Part shown: in pieces, positions 11,601 to 24,686 of the stretch | Layout: each line of letters begins with the position of its first letter | Position numbering within the stretch: position 1 is the first letter of the stretch | Position numbers and translations under genes: made by a program | Source: Syngnathus acus | Taxonomy: Eukaryota; Chordata; Actinopteri; Syngnathiformes; Syngnathidae | Assembly: GCF_901709675.1 (NCBI RefSeq) | Contig: NC_051090.1 | Coordinates: forward strand, 929,342 to 993,341 | Length of the DNA stretch: 64,000 bases | Direction: 5' to 3' | Notes under the pieces: model-generated | The model's input: the letters and a program-made list of their open reading frames with translations, nothing else | What the model was told of the DNA's origin: nothing | Databases searched by the model: none

Positions 11601-14600
11601 ACAGACCGTTTGGCTCTCGTATCTGTGCAAACCTCACGCAGATAATAAGTCACTTGATTGAAGTCATTCCCATCGTTGATCTTCTTTTCGAGCAGTGGCT
11701 GTCCATTCCAAATTGCCTCCCAAGAGTATCTTGACTACCTTTGAATGTACCTGCAGCCTTTTTTTGCTTTGGCTACCTTTGTGCTGGTGGCCTGCATCCG
11801 GGAAGAAAGATAGTGAGGGAAAAATCTTTTTCCAAAAATGTCTGTCTGCCCCTCGACACAACAGGACTGGTTTTCATTTCAATCAAGCTGTGTTAATTCC
11901 TTTGCCAGCCTTCTGCACTCCCTCTTGGCTTCTGCTGGACTGTGGTCAGGCAAGATCTCTCCCTTTTTGCTCCAGCTGTTGTGCTTTAAATCTTTCCGTC
12001 TTATTGTGGACATCCTTTTTGATGGCTTTGCCACGTTTCTCAATTGAAGATGGCCTCTCTTGCTTTGGCCTTGACTGTGTGTTTTTGAGCCATTGCTTTG
12101 CCGGCCGGCTTTCCATCTGATCTGATGTGATCTGATGCTGACGTGCCCTCAAATGCCAAACTGCTGTTAAGAATCAACATTTCTATGCTTGCTATCTCTG
12201 GCTAAGATTGTTATACTTGGTCAAAATAAGATTCTCTTTCGGTCCTTATCTGTTTTACCGTAAAAGTCAGGATGGTGCTTGCTTTTTGTGCATCGTTTCC
12301 CGCTCAGGTCTGTGTACTGCGACAATTGGAAATGACTTTTGCGTTTCCTTTAGCCCCACTGGGACTGACCAGAGACCCCCAAACACACCCCTTCCTTCAC
12401 TACCTTCATTGGGCGCAGCTTGAAATGAACTATCCTTGACATAATGCTAAAAAGAAAAGTGTGAGTCTCGAGTCAAAGGGGGCAGTGAGCAAAATATCCC
12501 ATTGGGAGGGCAGGGAGTGAAGAGGGACTGGTTCTCTCCCCCAGACTTTTTAAGTACCCCATCCCCCACAACACACACACACACACACACACACGCATGC
12601 ACTAGCACTGAAGAGGCTTTGCATTCTGGATGAGGAGCTTGGAGTTCCTATTGTGGAGAAGCACATCAGACTGTTTTCATGCCATTGTGTCCTTTTTTTT
12701 CCCTGCGTGTGTATGAATAAAAGCAGGGCCGTGGTAAATGGCAAGCCCAAACACAACGGTTTTCCAGTTCTTCGAGCATTTTTTGCTTTTTCCCCAAAAT
12801 GCAGATGTAGTGTAGTGTTCTGCTCTTCAACAAAGTCCGTGTGGAGGTCCGAAAAGTGCCTATTTGTTGAACTTTTGTTCATTCCCAAGGCTTGCAATCT
12901 TCTCATATTTTGTCCTGTCATTTACACTGGAACGATTGATTTCTCACACAGTTGAGAAGGTCAAGTAGGTCTTGACTTTGTTCATCAAAGCTTCTGCACC
13001 CTGCAGTGTCTCCCGCTTTTGCAAAACCTAAAGCGCCATCCCATTCATTTCATATACGTAATACTCACTGACTGGTTGTTGTCTGAAAGAAATGAGTCAA
13101 CACTGTTTAAGGTGTCGTATCCTTGCAGCCAGCCCAGCCCAGCCCAGCCCTACATGTTGTGGGCGCTGACTACCCCCAAAGTTCCTGGAATGCTCTTAGC
13201 TTTGAATAACAGTCATCAAGACTACTTTGTTTTGTTAGAGTTGCCGACGTCATTTGAAAGTCAAGTGGATTAGCTCGGAGCAACAGGCAGTTCCTAGTTC
13301 ATTGTGAAAAGGGTTTGAACAGAATGAATATAGAGGGAAAACCACGTGTTGCCCTTCTCCATGACATCCCAATTGAAACGAACATTGTGACGCAAATAGA
13401 AATCGTTACCTTATTTTGTCAATGGTTATATACGTATTAAAAAGAAATAGTCGTGTCACTCACCAATGGAATAAAGCAGTAGGTGTATTTAAGTGAGGCT
13501 GGTTCTGGTGATTCTTTGATTGTCTTCTCCAGCTGCCGCTGTCGCTGTTCCTTGTTTTGCACGTTATGTTTGGTTACATTTCATGGCTGTGAAACAAAAA
13601 CAGAATGCGGAAAAGGGTGAAAAACACATCTGTTCGTTTTGTGACTCCAACATTTTATTTATTTTTTTAAAAACCTATGGCCTACTTTTTGAAACCCCCT
13701 GCTGCTTTATATGTGGGAGTAATTATTATTAATGATTTCACATTTAGCGTCTTTATTATTGAAGCTTTTGAATGAATGAAGTCTTAAATTTGATCTTTGC
13801 ATCCATTTGACATGTCTGCTCTTTACTTGCCACAATATCTTGTTGGATTGTGTTTTGAGCAAGACATCCATTTCTTACATTATAGAGGACTACTATTTAC
13901 ATGACATTACAATGTTTACGTGTCCCTTTGGTCATCACATCAACAGGCCAGCTGGCTGAAAAGTGAATCCCACAATGTCAATGAGTGAAAGGACTTTTCC
14001 TCACACTCTGTGGCAATGCTCGAAGTGTGTGTGTGTGTGTGTGTGCTTGTGCTGCTGTGGTATTAACGTGTCTGTTTACATTCCTTTGCATGCAGGTGTG
14101 TTGGACAGGCTTGAGTAATCGTCAGACAATGAAGAATTGGCAGGCTTTTTTTTTTTTATTATCATGGGGGAAGCAATGTCTTCTAGAAAGGCCATGCATG
14201 AAAGCAACGCAGTGTATGTTTTTCAATAGAGAAATGATCTACAGAGGAAGAGGTAGGAATGGCTCAGTTCATTTCTATTTTTAATCTGTCCCTCCCTCGC
14301 TTGTCCCCAACACTCGTCTTCCTGCTTTTCATTTAGCAAACTGTATTTAGCACATCTGTACACTGTGCGTGTATTTGATTTGGCTTTGTGGCTTCCTGCT
14401 GCAAGTACAACACATCATGTGTTCTCACTGGAAACCTGCCTGCCTGCCCTCCTGCCTGCCTGCCTGCCTGCCTGTATGTGTGTAGCAGTTGTGTTTAGAA
14501 TTAGGTCAACATCAAATACGACCAGGCTTTATCATTTTAGTTTTTTGAAGTTGTTTAATTCTGGGAAGCGTTAACTTTGTGTGTGTAAAATGTCAGTCTC

Positions 14601-17600
14601 AGGCTATATGGTTGATTTTGTGGGTACAGTTTGTGCCTATATTTTCTTTACCAAGTTGCCTTCCCCGCGACACAGAGTTGCCAACACAAATTCTAGAGCC
14701 AGTTAATCATTCCACATCTTACTACGCTTCACCGTGTTCAACTTTACAGGAGCCCATTTTATTACACAGCTCACAGTTGTCTGATTGATATTGCCATTTA
14801 TGATCTTCAGCAACAAAGGACGTCTCTTCCTCCACCCTTTGGTTTGTTTAGGATTAGTCGAAACACACCGCACATGGAATGAATATCAAATAAGATTTAC
14901 TTCGGAGCTATTATGATAATCGAGGTGTCCTTGTGGTTATTGGGAAGGGAGAATTGTGGCTAAAATCAGGCTAATTGTGTGTGCGTGTTTGTAAAATGGT
15001 TAAACATTTCCAGCATTCTTTCATTTGAATTTGCGACCAAAATTGGAAAAATACTCTGAAGATGAGCAATTTCAATTTTGAAAAGTGCCTTCAGACTTCA
15101 TAAGTCTGCTTTTAGTGGAACCGGTGTGACCACTGTGAAGTTTATTTTCATTCTTGTTCAATCTGACATTTTATCACCATAATGGACAAGCCCAGGTATG
15201 CGACCTTGAGCTTCCTTTGGAACGTTTTCACCTTGGCTCTACTTTAGCAGCGAGTTGTTACTCCCAGGATGCAAAGTGGAAAATTGTCCTCACAAACTGC
15301 GATTTGAAACATAAAATTAAAATTGTATCAAATAGAATTTAGAAAATGATGTCATGTATCAAATCTGCTGCACAAAGAAGCCCCAGAGATGACACGCCAT
15401 ATCACAGCAGGTTGTTGCTGGTGTGCAAGACAGACGCTGGCAGGCAAGGCATACGTTGACGACGTAAGCAGGGAGAAGTCCCACGTTCAAAATGGTAGAC
15501 AGCTCCCAAGGTGGTCGACAACAGCCGGGCTAGGGGCCCATTCATACGAGGGAGGACGCCTGAGGGTGAAAACGCCAAAATATTTGCTTGCAAGTGACAG
15601 AGGCTTGAATACGGCAATATCTGAAAGCACCCTTTGGGAAAGGTTCAATACGCTCCGCTGTCGGGTTCCCATATACACGGCCCAAAACTCAGCTGGTGTA
15701 CACGGTTCCGTCACATCCGTCTGACGCTACGAGGAAGTCAACAAACATGTGTGACGGCATTCGGCCGTCGCCACCCACAAATTGTTGCAGGGCGGCCCGG
15801 TCTCTTTTCCCCGTGACTGTTTCTATATGCCTTTCCTTTTCTACACTGACCTCCCCCCAAAATGTCTCCAGCTCCTGTCCCCTCTGCCCTCCTCCCCCCA
15901 GCCCCAACATGTGGAAAGCATTATTTTCTGTCTGGTGGAGAGGGTGAGCAAATATCCCCGGACGGGACCGAGAACTGCATCATGAGGACACTTGCCTGAC
16001 CTTAACACTTTTTAGGAAAAAAAAAGGGAACCATAGCACCTGACAGACTGCAACCAATTGATAGTTTTTTCTCGAGCCAAGATACAATTAGTCCTAAATC
16101 TCGACTAACTCAAAAATGTGTTTTCTGCTTGCTGCTGCAGTAGCTTTTCTGAACCCTCCAAAAATGTCCCATTTCTCACTCGGTGTGTATTTTGGTCTAT
16201 TTCCTGTTTTACTCTGCGAAGAGCAGGACATCTTTTTTTTTTTATATACCATGGTGTCACTCTTTCGACTTTTTATCTTTTGTGTGTGTGTTTTAGTTGG
16301 GGAAAGTGAGGGGAGGGAGAAAGTCATGGCACAGGGTCGTAGAAAAGGGGGAGCATTGCACACACATCAGAGGCAAAGCTCTAATGCTGCATTCCTAGCT
16401 TCAGCTGTTTGTAGTGCAATGAGTGGCTGGGAGCAGAAAGGAAAAGGAATACAACAAAGGAGAAAGGCAGCACCGTGAATCAGGCTGCAGTTCATTCAGT
16501 CTGCCGGTTGAATTAAACCCGACATTTTTGCCTCAACGGATAAAGGGTACCTATGTGAATACTCCATATGAGTGGAGCCACATTTTGGCTTCAGTCAACA
16601 TTTGGTTGGGCCCCACCAAAGCGCTATACCCATTGTGCCATTTTCACACGAAAAAACATGTCCGACTGATCAACACACCCCAAGGACAGGATTAGTGCGC
16701 TTGTGCCCGCCCGCCCGCCCATGTAACTCCAGATTAATGCTGCACATAATGATACACTCTTATGTACTTTGTTTCCATATCCCTCATGGTTCATACATGG
16801 ATGGATCTGCCTAGACATCTTGCTCTGACTGTTACGTCGCATTTTTGGACTATATTCCAGAATCCATAATACAAGAATGGGTTTAAAGCAGAAGAGTCAC
16901 CACTTGATGGTATCCCCTTGAAAGGCTGGCAAATGAGAAGCAATTAAAAGGATTCCATCTGAACAGCTGGGTTCCTTGCTTCAACTGCTTGTTTGGCCGC
17001 TTTGGAAGAAAACATAATCCCCGTCCGTATCTGCTCCACCAGAATGAGTGAAACAAGCTAGCTTTGGGGAATTCTCTTCATGTTTATGGTGAGAATTCCT
17101 CTGAACTAATCATCTGTGGTTAGGTTAACCCCTAGGCGGAGGGATTTAAGAACTGGTTTAGTGATACAAAAGAGACCGACCGCCCTGTCATCAATAGAGG
17201 AGATTGTGAACATTTGGAGCTATTGTCCCATGAGTGCATATTAAATTTCACCCCAGTTTAGCCTGAACTTTGTCAAAGAACCAGGCTGACATCATCGATT
17301 TTCAAAAATATGCCATGTAAATTGATTGTCCTGATTTCTTTTTTTTTTACCATCTCGCATCACAATCCGATTTTTTTTCTTGAACACTTTGAAATGTACA
17401 TTCCCTTCTTGAGTTGTGTTTTTGTATTGGACGGCTGTGGACAAGTCAGTGTTTGTTTGATTGTGGGTCAGGGGAGGCCACAATGACCCAAGCAACTTCA
17501 GGCCTCTCAGGTTTCAGAGGCCAGCATTCCTCCCTGGCTACACCATAGCTGTGAAAACCACAACGCAGCTCCAACAACAAACACTGGAGGCACTGGAGGG

Positions 17601-18860
17601 GATAGAAAGAAAGAAAGAAAGAAAGACGGCTAATCGACAGCAGCTTCACTTTTAACCTTGTTTGTCTTTGCATGTTCCTGTTTATTTGACTTTTGGAAAA
17701 AGCCCTGTCCTCGTTTGTTGTTGTTTTGCACCAAGGCTGCGAAAGAACAATACACTGTTTGACATTTTGCTTACAAGCAAGGTAGCCACACTTTTTCTCC
17801 AGAGTGGAAGCAATGCTTCGAATTCTGCTGATGTTTAGAAAATCAGGTGACACCTTTGAATTAGCTCAGGGGGAAGAAAGTTCGTAGCCAATCATAACAA
17901 TCTACAAGGAATCGAGTTCATTAGACGTGCAATGTAAAAACGGTTCCGTGTTCCGTCTGCAGTGGAATGAGGCCATTTTAGGCCTTGTCATGACAATAAT
18001 CATAGGATGCAACACGCAATGATGGTTTTTGAAATTGGATCCAAATATTGATCTAAGCTCACTGTTTTGTTCCCTCTCTTTTTCTTTGCAGAGGATTTTC
18101 AACTCGTTTGTGTACACAGAGAAGACATCAAATGGAGAGTCAGAAGTCCAGCAGGTGAGTAACAACATCTCACAGATGCTCTGTTGGTCTTGTCGAAGGT
18201 ACAATTGATTACAAATGCAAGGCACATACACACTCCTAGTCACGTTATCCAGCTGGTTGAAGGTGATTTGAAAGGGAATTGAAATTCTGCTGCTGCCGCC
18301 GCCGCCGCCGCCGCCATCTCATTGGCTTTGACGTCATGCCTGTGTTTTGACACTCCTGCGTTGTCCTCAGACACACTTACAAGTGACAGCCACCTTCATG
18401 AATAGGCAAGGTAAATGGAAACTGCAGGAATTTCTTTTTTTTGTTTGTTTTGAGAATCCGTCATAATCCACCATTTAAAAAGCAGACCATCCCGTGTTGT
18501 GCTCGTTGTTGTTAGCAGACTACCAACAATTCCAGATTGAAACGTGAGCCCATCAGAAGGCGCTGCGCCTTACCGTGGTGTTGCGCTCATGCGGTTTCGG
18601 TCCCGGCCCCGGCCCCGGCCCCGGCCCCGGCCCCGGCCCCGGCCCCGGCCCCGGCCCCGGCCCCGGCCCCGGCCCCGGCCCTGGCCCTGGCCCTGGCCCT
18701 GGCCCTGCTCATCCCTATATTAACCTCAAGCATGCGCTCGCTCGCTCGCTCGCTCTCTCCCAAATAAGAGCCAGCAGTGGCTGTGGTTGAATGTTGTCTG
18801 GCAGTCATCAAAATCCGCAGCGTAAGATTTCAAAGTGTAGATGTGCGACTGCAAACGCCC

Positions 18861-18909
<49 letters not shown>

Positions 18910-21900
18910 GTTGGTGAGTAGAGAGGAGCAGTGTGTTTGCTACAGCGTACCTGTAGAGCGCAGGTTGGAATGGTTTTCTTTGTCTGCACTGAGGCAAAGT
19001 GTAACCCAAGATTTAGCTCCCATGCTCAAAGCTTCTGCTTTGTGTTCAAAGTGGACTCTATCCTCCAGCCAGTCATGGAAACACTTCCCATCTGAACACT
19101 GGCCCGTTTTCCTTTTTTATAGAAAGTTCATTGCCACTAATTGCTATGCTGCAACAGACATGATGTGTGTTAGTACAGAACACATTTTTGGTGTTAACTT
19201 TATTGTCTGCGTGTAAGTGTCTCAGGAGGTATGTACGGGTGGAACCGTGTTTGTGGTGCTGGGGAAGTAATTGCGGGCTGTGTTGCGCTGACAGAATCTA
19301 ATGGTTGCGTGATTAGGCGGGCCATCGGTCAGTGGGTCACTCAGCAGTTTCCTGTTCCTCTTTTGAATTACACCACTTTAGTTGGCGCTGGTGCTAATTA
19401 TGGAATGTGAACAAAGGGCTTTAGTTAGTGTGGAAGCCAGGGTGAGTTTACGATGTATTGAGTTCAACAGCAGGAGTTATGCCTTTATTATATGTATTCC
19501 TTGCTTTGGAGCAATGTTGCCTTTTCACGGCCACAAATAAAATATGTCTTTTCGGCCAAATTGTCGACCGAAAATGACATCACAGTTGCTTGGGGCTCGG
19601 GTAACAACCAATCACGGCTCTCCGATTTTCCAAAGCTGGCCTCTGTGTGTTCAAGTCGGCCGACCTATGTAGTTGCGGAGTCTTCCGTTGATCATTGTTG
19701 TGTTTCTAACTCGACTGTCTTCCCTTTTTGCAGCTGGCCAAGAAGATTCGAGAGAAGTTCAACCGCTACCTTGACGTGGTGAACAGGAACAAACAGGTGG
19801 TGGAGGCCTCGTACACTGCCCACCTTACGTCTCCTCTCACCGCAATACAGGACTGCTGCTCCATACCAACATCTATGATGGAGTGAGTCACTGAATTATT
19901 TCCCCATCTACAATTTGAGCCCAAAAGAATTGAACACCCAAAAAGCTGTTTTAAAAATCCATTTTTAGCAGCTTGAGTTCCGTTGGGCTTATTACTTTTT
20001 GACGGCCCCTCATTGTTGAGCGTCTTTCTGATGGTTTGTGAAAAAGTTTTTTTTTTTCCTTAAAGTCCCACAGGGTGTCTGCGGCTGTTTTTTGAATTTC
20101 TAGCTTTAATACTGAAGATACACCATTCCAGCCAGGCCTGAAATCAAGTTGAAAGTGAGGCAAAGGAGGAGTAGCGCTAATCTACAGTGGTGCCGCTTTC
20201 TCCCTCCATTTCTGTCTTCTTCTGGCTGTGAGCAGTTCTTGTTCTCTGATTGTTTGCATTTGCAGTGCAAACTTCACTTGCTCCGAGGTCATCTCAGTCC
20301 TGTCTGGCTCAGGACCAACTGTAGCCAAAGCATGTGGATGGATGCACATACATCCTCCACAGACCAGAGCTTATATTTTCATAGCATTTACATCATTTTG
20401 CAGACAGGCAGTCAGGCTGAGGGAAAAAAAGTAAATGGAGGAGGGCCTGCGTCGGAGTGATGTGGGAACTCATCGGGCCAGTGGAGTCGGTTGCACATAG
20501 CAGGATAAAGTAGAGTGTGATAAGTCCAAAAAGTTCAAAGCATCTTCCCTTGGGGGTGGCAAACTGCTTCCATTTTCGCTTGCATGTGCAGGATTGCGAG
20601 ATACGCAGCGCACACTCCCTCCCTCATTTCGCACATCAGAGCAGCATGCAAATTTGGAGAATGCTGTTTCTGTTTTTGGACGCCAGTTTTTCGGATAAAA
20701 TCCATAATCTGTTCATATTGATTCATAGGATGATGCATTTTCCATTTCCAAACATTGGGTCTTTAATCTTGTTGTCAACTGACACATTTTCATTGCGATT
20801 TATGTCATTAGTTGTGTGTCGTCATTGCAAGACTTGAAGATTCCATCTTTAATATTTTGATAGGCTTTTGAAGAGGTTTTACTGTCAACATATTTGTTAG
20901 TCACAGTATCAATTTACCAAAGGGAAAAAAATCCCGCATTGAGTAATAAAAGAAGATGACACTCACTCAGTCTGTGCAATCATTGTGATTGCCCTCAACC
21001 ATGACAAAGAACAAGCCAAAATGATGCATGGGAAATTATGGAAAAAAGGACAAAAATGAACATTTCTACCAAATGTGCTTAATTCAGTAAAGGTGTGCTG
21101 CTGTGTACCTTTTTGGCCATGCAGCTCCTCACATTGACTTTTAAATGTGTCACACGCCATGAAGGCAAAACATCATTGGAGTTATTTTAGCTGCTCTCCC
21201 GACCAATCGGCCCACTCCTTTGTTATTTATTTATGGAGCGCGAGTGATTCTTTTCTCCATTCTATAGCAATTGGGCAATTCTATAACAATGCTTTTCAAA
21301 TGTTATCAAGTCACATTTGGTGTGAGATGAATTCCTATTCAGCGCTCCAGTTGTGTAATTCCCGCAATAAGAATCATTTAATTGCATTGAATGGAATCTA
21401 TTGAATTATGTATGATAGCTGTTACCACAATTCTCGCCATCCCACGTGTGTGCTGCTGCTGCTGCTGCTGCTGCTGCCGCCGCTGCTGCTGCGGCTGCTA
21501 CTGCCACTGCCGCTGCTGCTTTGAAGAATTGAAAATCCACTTTCATTTTGATTTGAGCTCTGGCGCAACAGTCTTGCCTCTTCGGTATAAATTTCCTCCC
21601 AGGGATTGATTTTTGATGTTCCGCTCTGTGGGTGCATTTTATTCTAATGCATGATACAAATAGTCGAGGAAATGTAGCAGGTAAACATGACTGCTTCAGT
21701 CAGTCTTTACTACCACACAAAAGACACCGGACCTTTTTTTTGTGTGTGTCAGTTTGCAGAAAAGAAGTACAGTCAGTCTGAATACTTAAATGTGCCAGTC
21801 ACAATCTTCAGGCTTCTCTCTAATTAGTGCATGGAGAACATTCCCCCTTTTGGGCAGGTACGTATTTGCTAATCAATGCAAATTCTATTTTGACACAAGA

Positions 21901-24334
21901 TTTCAACGTAAGCATTCTGCAGATGTCAATTGAACAATTAAATTTGTGCAAATAAAATGGTGCTGAAATATTTCAGTGCTCTTGTGTGGTGAGGCAGAAA
22001 TAGATTTGAGTTTTTCTGCCTTCATTAAGATTCCTGATCAGAATGGAAGCCCCCTTCCAGCTCTCGCTCGCTCGCTCGCTCTTGCTCTCGTTACACAGGT
22101 TTTGATGTGAAGTTCAAAGCAGCCGCAAATGTATTTTTTATCTGGCGCACATTTTGCTGAGCGTCCTGCCCACACCTTCTATGCAAACCGGATTTAAGGA
22201 GAATAGTAATGACTTTGGCCTTATGGGACTCCAAATGACTGAAGTACAAACACGAGCCGTACATCACAGCATCTGCCAATCAAACTGGGCCAGGGCTCGC
22301 TCACTCGCTCGGCTAGCAGAGGGAGCCAATAAGTGTGTGTGTGTGCGCGTGTGTGTGTCGAGTCGGACCGAAGCGATGGAAGGATCAAAGCTTTGCAGCC
22401 TTGGTGCAGTGCAGAAGCTGCTGCTTCTCTGCATACTTCTCCTCCCCCCTTTGTGCTGTAGAAAGCATTTTCAATGTTAACATATACAAATGAGATCATC
22501 TGGAAAAAGTGCATATTTATTGGAATTTAATTTAGGATTAGGAGCAAGTGTGTGTTAAGCGCTATGTAGCATGCAGCTGCAACACTACTAAGCTTTTGGA
22601 TGCTCTTGCCTAGCCGAGCATCTGTACCGTATTGCTGTTTCCTTGGCTCCCCACAAATGTGACGGATGGAGAACGTGTCCTATTTAAGTCGCGTCTTTCT
22701 GTCATTCTGAGTTTCCTGGGATACTTGAAGCAGAGTTGTAGTTCTTTTTTCAAACTCAACTTCCCGTGCTTTGGTTGCTCATTTAAAAACAAACAAACAC
22801 AACCTAATCCTTCCCTGAAAACGCATTTGGAGAATTTGTTTTGAGTTTTTCTTGGTCCGTTTTATGAAAGTGTTGGCAAAGGATAAAGCAGCACAATTTA
22901 AAAACCTCAAGACTGTGCCATATAAATATCAACACAATAATCCATCTCCAACTTAATGTTCAGCAGCCAAAGGGAGAACTGAATTTTCAAGACTTAAATT
23001 AACTGTAGTATATTTTCCAAATCTGTAAATGGTTTACAGACATCAGGTCAAAAAAAAACATAACAAGTTTTATACCAATAAATGAGGAACGCAACTATAA
23101 GTAGCAATATGTATCGATTGTAATCAATATGCACTATTCCATTTGAAGTTTTGGCCGAATCCAGCATTTTCTGGTTCGTTGAGTCTTTTCAGCTCTCTCA
23201 CTGTGAGATGTTCCAACCATTGTAGGTGTGCAAAACATGCAGTGTTTTTTCTCTGCTTCTTTTCATCGGGTCTCTGTGTTTTTTTACACGTGCGCCTTTC
23301 TTGCAATGATGCTACACAGAGAGCCCTTTCTTCGATACTCGTCCCGTATATACGTATCTGGAAACGTTGCTTTGTTGGGGAAAACACATTTTGGGCACTT
23401 TTCCATGGAAAATGTTATTCACCAAGAGTCGTAAATCCTACTTTAATAAGTAAGAGGTCTGGGCAACAGATGAATGTAGCTTGAATGAAAAGAAAAAAAA
23501 AACGGTCTAACTTTTCACCAGATGTTTTCTTCAATTTCATTTAATTCACAACAAACATTTTTTTTTTTTTTTTGACTATTCCCGCCAAGAGCGATGTCGA
23601 AATCCTAACACATGCACATAAAGGAATGCACGCAATACCTGCGACTTGACTTTTATTGGATGTAAAAGTCTGGAGTAGTAAACCTGTTGGTGCTGAGAGA
23701 GAAGCCAGAGCCAACAAATGGCTTTGGAAGTCTTCCATAAATTCTTCAATGTTGTGCCTCTTTTTTAGGTTTGATGGAAATTTCAACGCCAACGTGTCCA
23801 AGACCATCTGCTGCGACAGACTGTCCCCCACCGTCAACAGCCGAGCTTTCAACCCCGGAAGAGACCTCAACTCGGGTGCGTGTTTTTTTTTTGCAATTGA
23901 AGACTCTTGTAATTGTCATGATTGACATCCTATTGTCGATCTAAAGATGGCAAAGATGTGCAGCATTTGTCCTCATGTTGCTTTCTCGTCTCGTGGCATT
24001 TTAATGAGGCCCCGAAACTTTCTTTAATTGCGCCGCCTCACTCACTCACTCCTTCCTTCCTTCCACTGCGAGCGGCAAGAAAATTGCTGGCTTTGTGATG
24101 GCTGCTCCATGAGGATAATGTTGACTCTGTGACCCTACGAAAATTCACTTAGTGTCGAGCAAATACAGTTAACCTCGGAGTTTGGAGTTAACGCTGTTTT
24201 CTCAGCTTGTCACATGCACACATCCGGCCGGACATGGCGAATCAGAATCATCTTCGTTGGCCAAGTGGTGTTGAAAACGCACAAGGAATTCTAGTTTGCG
24301 CCACTCTGGTATTGCAACTGTAATAAAATGAACA

Positions 24335-24366
<32 letters not shown>

Positions 24367-24650
24367 GTTTATTTCGAACATTAAAGAAATACAAGAAAAA
24401 AATAAAAAATACAGAAAAATGATAACTCCATAGTACAATAGAATATAAAACAAAAAAGATATTGCATTATAATTTTCCTTTATCGTAAAATCATATTTGT
24501 TCAAAAAGGGAGTAGAAGGAAGCCTAAGCTTATCTGACTCTACCCCATGTAACTACATGTTTCTATTTAATTCTGTCAAGAAATTGTCCATAGTCAATAT
24601 ATTAAAGAAAAAAAAACCATATATACATTTTATACATATATATATTTATA

Positions 24651-24686
<36 letters not shown>

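Noticed and set aside
18537-18811. Open frames of Pro-Ala, Gly-Pro and Gly-Ala
   Set aside because: Products of the GGCCCC tract in CACHD1 intron 2, not a gene.
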